A DNA stretch of 47,298 bases from Flavonifractor avicola (GTDB lineage: Bacteria > Bacillota > Clostridia > Oscillospirales > Oscillospiraceae): NCBI GenBank assembly GCA_019116915.1, contig DXAS01000094.1, positions 1 to 47,298 of the forward strand, read 5' to 3'. The translations under genes and the position numbers were made by a program. Shown one piece after another: positions 34,983 through 43,632 of the stretch (position 1 is the first letter of the stretch; each line of letters begins with the position of its first letter). The notes beneath the pieces are model-generated. The model ran no database searches. It was given only the letters and a program-made list of their open reading frames with translations, and was not told the DNA's origin.

Positions 34983-36361
34983 CCCAGGCCACCCCGCTTT
35001 TCTGTAAAGATGGTGGGATCGCCCGCCAGCTTGGTGAGCTTCCCGTTTTCCATGATGCCTACCCGCTCCAGCCACTGCTCAAACTCCCGGATGGGCCGCA
35101 GGCCCAGGACCTCACGCACAGCGGCGGCGTCCTGATAGGAGTTGGACTGGTAGTTGAGCATCACGTCGTCGCTGGCCGGAACGCCGATGACATAGTTGCA
35201 GCCCGCGGCGGCCAGCATCAGGGTCAGGCTCTCCAGATCGTTCTGGTCGGCCTGCATATGGTTGGTGTAGCAGCAGTCGCAGCCCATGGGGATGCCGGTC
35301 AGCTTGCCCATGAAGTGGTCCTCCAAACCGGCCCGCATGACCTGCTTGGAGTCGTACAGGTACTCGGGACCGATAAAGCCAACCACCGTATTGACCATAA
35401 AGGGCTGGAACTGCTTGGCGTAGGCGTAGCAGCGGGCCTCCATGGTCACCTGGTCGGCGCCGAAGTGGGCGTTGGAGGACAGCTCGGAGCCCTGGCCGGT
35501 CTCAAAGTAGAGCACGTTGGGGCCCTTGGCAGTCCCCTTCTCCCGGAGCAGCGCCTGGGCCTCCCGCACCGTGTCGGTGGTAAAGCCGAAGGCCTCGTTG
35601 CCCTTCTGGGAGCCGGCGATGGACTGGAAGATCAGATCGGTGGGCGCGCCCTGGCGCACCGCCTCCATCTGGGTGGTAATGTGGGCCAGCACGCAGTTCT
35701 GCGTGGGGATCTGCCATCTGGTCTTGACCTCGTGGAACCGCTTCAGGATCTCGGCGCAGCTGCTCACAGAGTCGTTCACCGGGTTGAGGCCGATGAGCAT
35801 ATCGCCGCAGCCGTAAGACAGGCCCTCAAAGAGAGAGGCGGTGATGCCCTCCACGTCGTCGGTGGGGTGGTTGGGCTGCAGGCGGGTGGAGAAAATGCCC
35901 CGGCCGCCTGCGGTGGTGTTGCAGGTGGTCTCAATGCGGATCTTGCTGGCCGCGTAGATCAGATCCAGATTGCTCATCAGCTTGGCCACGCCGGCAATCA
36001 TCTCAGCGGTGAGACCCTTCCGGATCTCCCGGATGGCGCTCTCGGTGGCGTCGTAGCTCAGCAGCCACTCCCGGAACTCACCCACCGTCCAGTTCTTGAT
36101 CCGGTCGTAGACCGCAGGGTCCACACCGTCCTGATCCATGCGGGTCACGTCGTCCGCCTCGTAATCCACCGCCGGGTTGTTGCGCAGATCGGACAGCAGC
36201 AGATTGGAAAGGACCTCCTTGGCCGCCACCCGCTCGCTGTCGCTCTCGGCGGCCAGTCCGGCCAGCACGTCGCCGGACTTGAGCTCATTGGCCTTTGCCA
36301 TTACTTCCTTGACCGACCGGAATTCATATACCTTTCCGGCCAGTGTTGTCTTTAAGATCAA
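34979..36361 (-). CDS. eutB: ethanolamine ammonia-lyase large subunit EutB
   Basis: The 460-residue protein is the catalytic large subunit, with RIETTCNTTAGGRGIFSTRLQPNHP, GLSYGCGDMLIGLNPVNDS, LYFETGQGSELSSNAHFGAD and IPMGCDCCYTNHMQ. With EutC and adenosylcobalamin it splits ethanolamine into acetaldehyde and ammonia. Length is standard. It overlaps eutC by 4 nt. Confidence 0.94.
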   Translation of the reverse strand: MILKTTLAGKVYEFRSVKEVMAKANELKSGDVLAGLAAESDSERVAAKEVLSNLLLSDLRNNPAVDYEADDVTRMDQDGVDPAVYDRIKNWTVGEFREWLLSYDATESAIREIRKGLTAEMIAGVAKLMSNLDLIYAASKIRIETTCNTTAGGRGIFSTRLQPNHPTDDVEGITASLFEGLSYGCGDMLIGLNPVNDSVSSCAEILKRFHEVKTRWQIPTQNCVLAHITTQMEAVRQGAPTDLIFQSIAGSQKGNEAFGFTTDTVREAQALLREKGTAKGPNVLYFETGQGSELSSNAHFGADQVTMEARCYAYAKQFQPFMVNTVVGFIGPEYLYDSKQVMRAGLEDHFMGKLTGIPMGCDCCYTNHMQADQNDLESLTLMLAAAGCNYVIGVPASDDVMLNYQSNSYQDAAAVREVLGLRPIREFEQWLERVGIMENGKLTKLAGDPTIFTEKRGGLG

Positions 36362-36380
36362 GGCTTTCGCCTCCTTTTTA

Positions 36381-37805
36381 TCAACCGAAAATCAATGTCT
36401 TGACCACCACGGGGAGGGCCAGTCCGCCCAGCAGCGGCCGTCCCAGATCCAGGTAGTCTCCCTGCTCGGCCCGGACGCTGTCGATGCAGATGACCTCCCG
36501 TCCGTTCACCCTGCGGCGCAGAGCCTGACCAAGCGCCTTGGCGTAGTCCTGCTCGGTAAGTACCAGCAGAGGCGCTCCCGTCGGCAGGGCCTCTGCTGCC
36601 TGGGTAAGGGCGTTCGCCAGGGCACACACCTGGGCGTAACCCGGCTGGCGGAACCGTTTGAGGCAGAACACCAGGTTGTCCGCCGCGCTCTCCTGGAGGA
36701 ACCATCTGGCCTCTTCCTCCAGCGCCTGACCGTCGCCCCTGCCGGCCGCCTCTTCCGCACCTTTTCCAGGCACAAAGGCGGGCAGGTTCTTCATGGGCAG
36801 CAGCTCCTCCCGCACACAGTCAATGGTACTGCCGCTGACCGTGGTGGTGTAGGCGCCGGCGCCGATCACGGTGGCCCGGATGGTCTCCCGGGCCGGGATC
36901 ACCTTGCAGCCGGTGAAGAGGACGCTGCGGCGGATGCTGTCGGCCAGCAGCGGGCCTACGTCGCCGTGGCGGAACCAGTCCTCCGACGGCTCATAGATGT
37001 AGTTGGCCACGCCGCCGGAAAAGGAAAGGCAGTCCGCCCGCCGTTCCAGCACCATGGGGGTGGCCTCTCTGGTCTCCACCATCCGGCACAGCGGCGTCTC
37101 CGGCGCAAGCCCCATTGCCTCCGCCAGCAGCTGGGCCATGCGGTCGGTCAGCCGGCGCAGCTGGTCCACATCCGCCCGGCACCCAGGATGGAGGGACAGC
37201 CCCAGGCTTTCGGCTACCACCGCCGCCCTGGGGCTTACATAGGTAACTGCTCCCTCCGACACCCGGACTAGACGTCCGCCGATGTCCCAGCAGCCCTTGG
37301 ACTCCAGCTGTCCGCCGTGGAACAGAGCAATATTTGTGGTGCCGCCGCCGATGTCCAGGTTGGCCGCCCGGCAGGCGTGCTCCTCGGAGTACTGGGCAGT
37401 GCCCGCTCCCTTGGCCGCGATAATGGACTCCAGATCGGGCCCGGCCGTGGCCACTACGAACTCTCCCGCCAGACTGCTCATCCGCTGGGTGACCAGAGCG
37501 GCGTTTTCCTTCCGGGAGGATTCCCCCGTAATAATCACCGCGCCGGTCTGGACCTGCTCCGGGGTGATGCCCGCCCGCCGGTACTCCTCCGCCAGGAAGG
37601 CGGCGACCGCATCCGCATCGATGCGGTCGCCGTCCGCCTGAGGCGTCGGCAGGATATTTCCCCGGTAGATGATGTCCGCGCCGGTAATGGCCACCCGGGG
37701 CACGGAAAAGCAGGAGGCCGTATTCTGTACGTTCAGACGGCTGACCACCATGCTGGTGGTAGAGGTTCCAATGTCGATGCCCACGCTGAGCATACTGGTA
37801 TCCAT
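36381..37805 (-). CDS. eutA: ethanolamine ammonia-lyase reactivase EutA
   Basis: The 474-residue protein is of the EutA type, with the ASKHA ATP-binding loop SVGIDIGTSTTSMVVSRL near the N-terminus and NLDIGGGTTNIALF (about residue 160). It removes damaged cobalamin from EutBC using ATP. ATG 37805 was chosen because a longer frame upstream looks unrelated and overlaps eutH. The gene has 11 bp to eutH and 20 bp to eutB. Confidence 0.9.
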   Translation of the reverse strand: MDTSMLSVGIDIGTSTTSMVVSRLNVQNTASCFSVPRVAITGADIIYRGNILPTPQADGDRIDADAVAAFLAEEYRRAGITPEQVQTGAVIITGESSRKENAALVTQRMSSLAGEFVVATAGPDLESIIAAKGAGTAQYSEEHACRAANLDIGGGTTNIALFHGGQLESKGCWDIGGRLVRVSEGAVTYVSPRAAVVAESLGLSLHPGCRADVDQLRRLTDRMAQLLAEAMGLAPETPLCRMVETREATPMVLERRADCLSFSGGVANYIYEPSEDWFRHGDVGPLLADSIRRSVLFTGCKVIPARETIRATVIGAGAYTTTVSGSTIDCVREELLPMKNLPAFVPGKGAEEAAGRGDGQALEEEARWFLQESAADNLVFCLKRFRQPGYAQVCALANALTQAAEALPTGAPLLVLTEQDYAKALGQALRRRVNGREVICIDSVRAEQGDYLDLGRPLLGGLALPVVVKTLIFG

Positions 37806-37815
37806 GTTTGACTCC

Positions 37816-39027
37816 TTATGCCTTGGCGGCAGGCTCCTGAGCCTCCATCCGGCGGACCTGAGGCACCGCCAGCAGCTTGGCAAAGAGGATGCCGATGATG
37901 CCGCCGCAGATCTGACCCACAAACACCGGGATCAGCAGGTTGGGCTGGAAATTCACGTTGAAGGCCAGGAAGTCGCCCAGGCAGTAGCCGCCGCAGGCCA
38001 GGAAGGCCATGCACACCACCTTGTCCTGGGGGCGCATCTCCCGCACGAAGGGGAACATGGCCAGGCCGTTGGGCAGGCAGGCCACCAGCCCCACGCTGCC
38101 GTTGGCCTCCAGGCCAGCCAGGCGGCCCAGCTTCTCCAGGGGCTTGCTCAGGTACTTCCGGATCAGGGTCACCATAGGGAAGGCGCCGGTGAGCATCATG
38201 GCGATGGTGCCCAGCAGCTCAATGGCCCGGAAGGTGTTTTCCTCGTCGGCCAAAATGGGATCAAAGCCCCAGCCAATGCCCAGGATGTCGGTAAACAGGC
38301 CGGTGTAGTGCTGCAGGATGCAGGCCACCACCACCAGAGTGAGGGCGCCGGTCATCAGCTTGCCGAAGATCATGAAGCCCTTGACCATGCCGTTGGGGAA
38401 GAACTTGAGACCCAGAGCCAGCAGCACACAGATGACCACCAGGGGGATCATGTTCCGCAGGATCATGCCCAGAGTGAGCATGACCACATGGTCGGGCTCG
38501 CCCACGCTGGTGAAGGTGGAGCGGATGGTGGGGTTGGTGAACATAACGATCACACTGGTGATGAACACACCGAAGGGCACGGACAAAAAGCCGCTCATGG
38601 TGCCCAGCGCCAGATATTTGTGGTCCTTCTTCTCCAGCATGGACAGGCCGATGGGTACGTTGAAAGCAATGGTGGATGCACACATGAAGCCGATGGCGAT
38701 GATGACCGGGAAGAGATCCACCGACTGGCCGATCTCCGTAGCCAGCGCGAAGGAGCCGCAGTCGGGCGGCATGATGATGGCCGCAGCCACCACAGGATCG
38801 CCGCCGAAGATCTCAAAGACGGGGCCAAACACGTTAGAGATAAACTCCTTCAGGAAGGGCACCGACGCCATCAGTCCGCAGATGGGGATAAACATATTGG
38901 CCATTGCGTGAAGACCATCGTTGAAGGACTGTCCCAGTTCCGACTGGTCGTTGATGATGTAAGAGATACCGCCCACCACGCAGCAGGCCATCATGATATA
39001 GGTAATAATGGTTCCTACCAGTTCCAT
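37816..39027 (-). CDS. eutH: ethanolamine permease EutH
   Basis: The 403-residue membrane protein has about 11 hydrophobic segments. Its EutH motifs are MPPDCGSFALATEIGQ, FLSVPFGVFITSVIVM and NGLAMFPFVREMRPQDKVV. It lets ethanolamine or its protonated form enter at low concentration. It is the second gene of the operon, after the kinase gene. Confidence 0.92.
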   Translation of the reverse strand: MELVGTIITYIMMACCVVGGISYIINDQSELGQSFNDGLHAMANMFIPICGLMASVPFLKEFISNVFGPVFEIFGGDPVVAAAIIMPPDCGSFALATEIGQSVDLFPVIIAIGFMCASTIAFNVPIGLSMLEKKDHKYLALGTMSGFLSVPFGVFITSVIVMFTNPTIRSTFTSVGEPDHVVMLTLGMILRNMIPLVVICVLLALGLKFFPNGMVKGFMIFGKLMTGALTLVVVACILQHYTGLFTDILGIGWGFDPILADEENTFRAIELLGTIAMMLTGAFPMVTLIRKYLSKPLEKLGRLAGLEANGSVGLVACLPNGLAMFPFVREMRPQDKVVCMAFLACGGYCLGDFLAFNVNFQPNLLIPVFVGQICGGIIGILFAKLLAVPQVRRMEAQEPAAKA

Positions 39028-39057
39028 ACGCTCTTTCCCCTCCTTTTCTTCGATCGC

Positions 39058-40023
39058 TTAGCCGCCGATCAGTTCCAGGTAGCGGGGGAAGTTGGGATCG
39101 TCCAGGAAGGAGCAGGCCTGGACAGCGCGGGTACGGCCGTACTCCCAGTAGAAGTCGGCGTCCTTGCCGTAGCAGATCTGCACCAGGGACCAGGTGGACC
39201 AGTGAGAGGTCACCAGGAACTTGTTGATGAGCACCCGGGCCTTGGCCTCCTCGCTGGGCTCACCGCCGCAGTAGGCACGCAGGTAGGTCTCCTCACACTT
39301 CTCGTCCAGGGGGTTCTCCACGCAGACGCAGGCAATGTCGTAGTAACCGTCGTTCATGCCGCCGTACTCCCAGTCGATGACGCGCATCTTCTCGCCCTGG
39401 AGCATGAAGTTCTCGGCCAGGGTGTCGTTGTGGCAGGGCACCTTACGGGGAGGATTCTTCTTGTAGGCGGCGGCGATGCGGTCCAGGTTCTCCACGATGC
39501 GGTCCCAGCCCTCATAGCGCTTCTCGTACTTGTGCTCAGCCATAATAGCTTTGTACTCGTCAATTTTGGAGATAGGATCGAAGGAGGTCTTGAACTCCAT
39601 GCCGCTGTCGTGATAACGACGCATCACCTGGCCGGCCTTGTTGAGCACCTCATCCCGGGTCTGGAAATCAACGGGATGCATGGTGGGCGCGTCGATGTAC
39701 TCCACGATCTGAGAGCCGGTGGCGGGATCATAGTAGTAGATCTCGGGAGCGATGCCGATGCTGGCCATCTGAGTGGCATTGTGTTTCTCACCGGGACGGT
39801 TGATGTAGTTGGCGGTGCCCTTGCCGGCCAGACGGATGGCCACCTGAGTGCCGTCCTCGGTGACAGCGCGGAAGTTCTTGTTGGTCAGGCCGCCGGGCAT
39901 GATCTCCAGAACGGTCAGCTCCTGATGGAAGATCTCACGAGTCAGATTCACCAGGCGGACAAAGTCAGCGATCTCATCGTTGCGCAGTACATTACCAAAA
40001 ACGGACAAATTCTTCTGTTCCAC
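39058..40023 (-). CDS. choline/ethanolamine kinase-family protein heading the eut operon
   Basis: The 321-residue protein is a choline-kinase/APH-fold enzyme: MPGGLTNKNFRAV (glycine loop), CHNDTLAENFMLQ (Brenner-type HxD motif), RVIDWEYGGMNDGYYDIA (metal-binding Asp) and FWEYGRTRAVQA-like tail. The family phosphorylates choline or ethanolamine with ATP. It starts at GTG 40023, with AAGGAGA 7 nt upstream, 30 bp before eutH. A kinase ahead of the ethanolamine catabolic genes is unusual, since it would divert ethanolamine to phosphoethanolamine. It may act on choline or be paired with the HAD phosphatase at 40327-41481. Confidence 0.85.
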   Translation of the reverse strand: MEQKNLSVFGNVLRNDEIADFVRLVNLTREIFHQELTVLEIMPGGLTNKNFRAVTEDGTQVAIRLAGKGTANYINRPGEKHNATQMASIGIAPEIYYYDPATGSQIVEYIDAPTMHPVDFQTRDEVLNKAGQVMRRYHDSGMEFKTSFDPISKIDEYKAIMAEHKYEKRYEGWDRIVENLDRIAAAYKKNPPRKVPCHNDTLAENFMLQGEKMRVIDWEYGGMNDGYYDIACVCVENPLDEKCEETYLRAYCGGEPSEEAKARVLINKFLVTSHWSTWSLVQICYGKDADFYWEYGRTRAVQACSFLDDPNFPRYLELIGG

Positions 40024-40130
40024 AGCTAATTCTCCTTTTCGTCGTCAGTGCGTTATGGTTTGCCGCGGAAATCGAACCTTGCTTCGTCAACGGGGCGGCG
40101 TGGGGGCGCCCGCCCTGCTTCCTGATTGAA

Positions 40131-40161
40131 ATCATAGACCCTTGTGTTACACAAGAGTCAA
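40131..40161 (-). promoter_or_regulatory. MerR-type promoter of the kinase-eut operon (site A)
   Basis: On the minus strand -35 TTGACT (40156-40161) and -10 TATGAT (40131-40136) are separated by exactly 19 bp, and the spacer holds the perfect 15-bp dyad CTTGTGTAACACAAG. A 19-bp spacer with a central dyad is the hallmark of promoters activated by MerR proteins. It lies about 108 bp before the GTG start of the kinase gene. The 5' leader between contains a GC-rich self-complementary stretch (40091-40114). Confidence 0.85.
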
Positions 40162-40252
40162 CAGCATTCTCTCATTTTTCCCCCTTTCACTCTGCTTTTT
40201 GTATATATTATCTTCTTTTTGCCGCCGCTTTTTAGCAGTTATAAACAACAAA

Positions 40253-40289
40253 AAAGAGCTGCCTTCCTGTATCTGGAAGGCAGCTCTTT
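40253..40289 (-). terminator. intrinsic terminator of the HAD phosphatase gene
   Basis: The arms AAAGAGCTGCCTTCC and GGAAGGCAGCTCTTT with a 7-nt loop are followed on the minus strand by TTTTTTG. It lies 38 bp after the HAD stop codon and insulates it from the eut promoter region. Apart from this terminator and site A, nothing else was recognised in 40024-40326. Confidence 0.9.
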
Positions 40290-40326
40290 GGGTACTCTGC
40301 AACTGGGCTTGCACCGGCGTGCCAAT

Positions 40327-41481
40327 CTACGCTAAAGTGGCTTGTGTGGGACGAAACTGTCCCCGCCGCTTATCCAGTCCCTGGAGGAGATAACGACTGT
40401 CTGGATCGCGCAAAGCCTCCTGGGCGGCCTGCCACAATCTGGGGTGGCTCTCAGGAGAACGGTCATGATTCAGGATCAGGCCGGCCTGGGTATCACCGCA
40501 GGCCATCCAGCCGGTCATCATATCCATGTCATTCTCGCCGTCTCCACACACCAGCACCGGCCCTCGGCTATCATGAAGGGGCGCCAGGTAGTCCCGGATG
40601 ATCTGCGCCTTGCCAGGACCAAAGGTCTGGGGATACGCCTTTCCCTCCGGTCCCTCATAGTCATACTCCGGCAGATAGCGCCCCTTAGCGTCCCGCTTCA
40701 TGCGCATGGCAAAGATCTGCCGGTTGGTCAGCCCCAGATGGAGCATCTCATTGGCTGCCCGTACCAGCTCCATTGGAGAGGCTGAGATGATATAGGGCTG
40801 AATTCCGTTGGCCAGCAGCGCCCGGTACAAGTCACGCATCTCCGGCGGGAAGGCTACACCGATTTCTACCTCCACCGACAGCAGTCCGCTGATCCCCGGA
40901 TGCTCCACCGGTGTGTGAAAGCACACCTTGCCGTAGCCGCCGGGACGGGTGCTGTAGGCCACTGTGGTCCGCCCCAGAGCATATAACTCCTCCGACCGGT
41001 GCCCCGCCATCAGATAGACACACCAGGGATAGGTGACCTCCATGGGAAAGGTATGCTCCAACCCCTTTCGCAGCCAGAAGAGTTTGGCCCGAAAGCTTCT
41101 GAATGCCAGCGTGTGCCGCAGCTCCGCCGGATCGTGCCGCTCCAGCTGCCGAAACAGCCAGGTATAATCGGCTATCAGATCCTCCATGACCTGACGGCTG
41201 CTGACAGACTCCCCCGCCTGGTTGACGCCCAGCGGGCGATCCAGATCCGGGATACCCGCCGCCACTGCCCGGGCAAATTCCTCCGGCAGCATGACAAAGC
41301 TCAAATGCTGGATCTGGGTATACAGCAGTGCGCTGTCCACGCCGTGGATGCTGGTGGTATCATCAAAGTCAAAGCAGGCATACCGATTCTGAAAGGCGTT
41401 GTCCGCCAGCAGGCGATTCAGCTTCTCCCAGTTTACCCTGGCCCAGCTGCCTGGATGCAGCTGTCTCCCCTGTTCCTCCAT
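40327..41481 (-). CDS. HAD-superfamily phosphatase (phosphocholine/phosphoethanolamine phosphatase-like)
   Basis: The 384-residue protein has HAD motif I at CFDFDDTTS (Asp38, Asp40), a motif II-like IISAS (PYIISASPMELV), and motif III/IV GDGENDMDMMTG near the C-terminus, with a large helical cap between. Size and layout resemble bacterial phosphorylcholine phosphatases, and it has no signal peptide. ATG 41481 has GAGGAGG 7 nt upstream. It has its own MerR-type promoter and shares the dyad with the kinase-eut operon, so its substrate is probably a phosphorylated amine, perhaps phosphocholine or phosphoethanolamine. The substrate is inferred. Confidence 0.72.
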   Translation of the reverse strand: MEEQGRQLHPGSWARVNWEKLNRLLADNAFQNRYACFDFDDTTSIHGVDSALLYTQIQHLSFVMLPEEFARAVAAGIPDLDRPLGVNQAGESVSSRQVMEDLIADYTWLFRQLERHDPAELRHTLAFRSFRAKLFWLRKGLEHTFPMEVTYPWCVYLMAGHRSEELYALGRTTVAYSTRPGGYGKVCFHTPVEHPGISGLLSVEVEIGVAFPPEMRDLYRALLANGIQPYIISASPMELVRAANEMLHLGLTNRQIFAMRMKRDAKGRYLPEYDYEGPEGKAYPQTFGPGKAQIIRDYLAPLHDSRGPVLVCGDGENDMDMMTGWMACGDTQAGLILNHDRSPESHPRLWQAAQEALRDPDSRYLLQGLDKRRGQFRPTQATLA

Positions 41482-41509
41482 GCCATCCCCTCCTCAGGCC
41501 ATTTTCTTC

Positions 41510-41540
41510 ATTTTACAGCCTCATGTTACACAAAGGTCAA
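41510..41540 (-). promoter_or_regulatory. MerR-type promoter of the HAD phosphatase gene (site B)
   Basis: The minus strand has -35 TTGACC (41535-41540), a 19-bp spacer with TTGTGTAACATGA and -10 TAAAAT (41510-41515). The dyad is less perfect than at sites A and C in the distal half. The start codon is about 29 bp downstream of the -10. Confidence 0.85.
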
Positions 41541-41566
41541 CCCCCTGCCGCAGGGGCGTCCCAACT

Positions 41567-41595
41567 TTGACAGATAGAGAGCACTGTGTTAAAAT
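41567..41595 (+). promoter_or_regulatory. promoter of the MerR-family gene
   Basis: TTGACA (41567-41572) and TAAAAT (41590-41595) are 17 bp apart, an ordinary strong sigma-A promoter about 42 bp before the ATG. It is divergent to site B and about 27 bp away from it, so bound MerR could also affect it. Confidence 0.75.
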
Positions 41596-41637
41596 AAACC
41601 CGTCCGTATTCAACCGTGACCTTTGGAGGCTGCGCCT

Positions 41638-42468
41638 ATGAAAGAGGATCTGCTCTCGATCACCGAGCTGGCAAAACTGCGTAAGGTGACCAGCGAAACC
41701 CTGCGCTATTACGACCGCATTGGCCTGATGAAGCCGGTGTATGTCGATCCGGAAACCAAATACCGCTATTACTCCATCCGTCAGTATGAGCGGTTGGGTA
41801 CCATCAAGGAATTGCGCCAGTTGGGTATGTCCATTGAGGATGTGATGGACTATTTCAACGACCGCAACCTGGAAAAGTCCAAAAAGATCCTGGCCCACCA
41901 CCATCATCTGCTCCAGGAGGAGATCCGCCGGAAAATGCTGCTGAGCAAGGTCCTCAGCCGTAAGCTTCACTTCCTGGACGAATTGTCCCCCCTGCCCGTC
42001 AGCGATGTGGTATTTGAATGCTACTTTCCAAAGCGGTACATCATCACCTTTGACGAGCCTGCCGGCGGTCCCAGAGAACACGCCTACGCCTTTACCAAGC
42101 TGGAATGGTATCTGGACGAAACTGCCCCCATCCTGGCCAGCGACCGGGTGGGCGTCTACGCCGACGGCCGGCTGCTGGAAAAATCGGAGGGTTACATCCC
42201 CTCCGTGCCCATGTTGTTTGTAGAGGACGGGGACATCCAGTCCGAATATAAACAGGAGATTCCAGCCGGTCAGTACATCTGTATGTATTACCATGACAGC
42301 GGCCTGGAGGAGTACAACCCCTCCTTTGAACTCATCAAGGATTATCTTCGGGTCCACGATCTGGAGATCAACGGCCATATCTTCCAAATCTACAAGATCG
42401 ACGTGACGCTGACCAGCAATCCAAAGGAAACTTTGATGGAGATCCAGGTTCCGGTCAAAAGCCGGTGA
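41638..42468 (+). CDS. MerR-family transcriptional regulator with GyrI-like effector domain
   Basis: The 276-residue protein has the MerR winged helix (SITELAKLRKVTSETLRYYD, then GLMKPVYVDPETKYRYYSI), the long dimer helix, and a C-terminal domain of the BmrR/GyrI small-molecule-binding type (YICMYYHDSGLEEYNPSF, VPVKSR end). There is no cluster of Cys/His metal ligands, so an organic ligand is likelier than a metal. ATG 41638 has GGAGG 8 nt upstream. It is divergent to the HAD gene and convergent to the ureohydrolase gene. Three MerR-type promoters with the same dyad flank it, so it probably activates them. Confidence 0.9.
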   Translation: MKEDLLSITELAKLRKVTSETLRYYDRIGLMKPVYVDPETKYRYYSIRQYERLGTIKELRQLGMSIEDVMDYFNDRNLEKSKKILAHHHHLLQEEIRRKMLLSKVLSRKLHFLDELSPLPVSDVVFECYFPKRYIITFDEPAGGPREHAYAFTKLEWYLDETAPILASDRVGVYADGRLLEKSEGYIPSVPMLFVEDGDIQSEYKQEIPAGQYICMYYHDSGLEEYNPSFELIKDYLRVHDLEINGHIFQIYKIDVTLTSNPKETLMEIQVPVKSR

Positions 42469-42473
42469 ACCTG

Positions 42474-42519
42474 AAACACACGAACCCCCGCCCAAAGCTG
42501 GGCGGGGGTTCGTGTGTTT
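42474..42519. terminator. bidirectional intrinsic terminator
   Basis: The 20-bp arms AAACACACGAACCCCCGCCC and GGGCGGGGGTTCGTGTGTTT with a 6-nt loop lie between the convergent MerR (+) and ureohydrolase (-) genes. It is one of the strongest stems in the window. Confidence 0.9.
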
Positions 42520-42536
42520 CTTTCCTTCTGCGGGGA

Positions 42537-43496
42537 TTAGAAGGTGATCTTGTTTTTCTTCCGGTAAGCCACGTGGGAAATGAACTCCTGCATCAGGCCG
42601 GCAGCGGCAATGGCGGTAATATTGGTGGGGTCGTAGGGGGGAGAAACCTCCACAATGTCGTAGCCAATGATGTTCAGGTCCTTCAGGCCGCGGATCAGCT
42701 CCAGAGCCTGAGCGGTAGAGAAGCCGCCGGGCACGGGGGTGCCGGTACCGGGAGCATAGGCAGGATCCAGGAAGTCGATGTCGAAGGTGAGGAAGGCCTT
42801 GGAGTTGCCCACGCGCTCCTTGATAATCTCCACGATCTGCTCCATGCTCATCTTGTGGCACTCGTCGGCCTTGAGTACCTTGTAGCCCAGGTCGGTGGAG
42901 TTGGTCAGGTCCTCGGGACCGTACAGGCCCTCACGGATTCCCACCTGGATGGACTTGGAGGTATCCACCAGGCCCTCCTTGGCGGCATGATAGAAGGGAG
43001 TGCCGTGGTTGTAGGGCTTGCCGAAATACTCATGGATGGTGTCATAGTGAGCGTCGAAGTGGATCAGGGCCACAGGGCCGTTGACCTTGGCGCAGGCGCG
43101 CAGCTCGGGCAGGGTCACGCTGTGGTCGCCGCCCATGGCGATGGGCACAACACCCTTCTCAAAGAAAGGCAGCATACCCTCGGTGATGATATCGAAGGAC
43201 TCCTCGATGTAGCCGGGCACGGAACCCAGATCGCCGTAGTCCACGCCGGAGCACTCATCAAAGATGCCAACCTGCAGAGGTCCGTTGTAAGGCTTGGCAG
43301 CCAGGCAGGACATATCACGGATGGCGGCAGGCCCCAGACGGGTGCCCACACGATAGGAAGCGCAGGTATCATAGGGAATGCCTACCACAGCAAAATCCAC
43401 ATCATCGGTGGTAGCGATGTTCTCCATGCGCATAAAGGTCTTGATACCGGAAAAACGAGGGGACTTCAGAGAATTCTTTGCCTTATACTTGCCCAT
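42537..43496 (-). CDS. agmatinase/ureohydrolase family protein
   Basis: The 319-residue arginase-fold enzyme has the metal-binding motifs GGDHSVTLPEL, HFDAHYDT (Asp/His pair) and FDIDFLDPAYAPGTGTPVPGG. The family hydrolyses guanidino groups, giving urea and an amine (agmatine, guanidinobutyrate, guanidinopropionate or guanidine). HFDAHYDT has Tyr where many agmatinases have Thr, so the substrate may differ. ATG 43496 has AGGAGA 8 nt upstream; the very long upstream frame is spurious. It is controlled by MerR-type site C, the same dyad as the eut operon. A guanidino compound that yields ethanolamine or a related amine would make sense but is inference. Confidence 0.85.
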   Translation of the reverse strand: MGKYKAKNSLKSPRFSGIKTFMRMENIATTDDVDFAVVGIPYDTCASYRVGTRLGPAAIRDMSCLAAKPYNGPLQVGIFDECSGVDYGDLGSVPGYIEESFDIITEGMLPFFEKGVVPIAMGGDHSVTLPELRACAKVNGPVALIHFDAHYDTIHEYFGKPYNHGTPFYHAAKEGLVDTSKSIQVGIREGLYGPEDLTNSTDLGYKVLKADECHKMSMEQIVEIIKERVGNSKAFLTFDIDFLDPAYAPGTGTPVPGGFSTAQALELIRGLKDLNIIGYDIVEVSPPYDPTNITAIAAAGLMQEFISHVAYRKKNKITF

Positions 43497-43632
43497 GACA
43501 TATATCTCCTTTTCCACAAAAGAATGTCGGTGATCGCTGTCAGGTGCGGAGCCAAGCCGCGGCGCTTTCTCCCGCCTGACGGTTGAATATTGAGAGCGAT
43601 CCCAGTTGCGGCGCCCCTTCCGCAGTGACATC

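Noticed and set aside
25060..40023. EutV-type dual-hairpin antiterminator targets or a B12 riboswitch inside the eut operon
   Set aside because: Gaps between genes are too short (mostly under 40 bp) and no such pattern was seen; control seems to act at the promoter.
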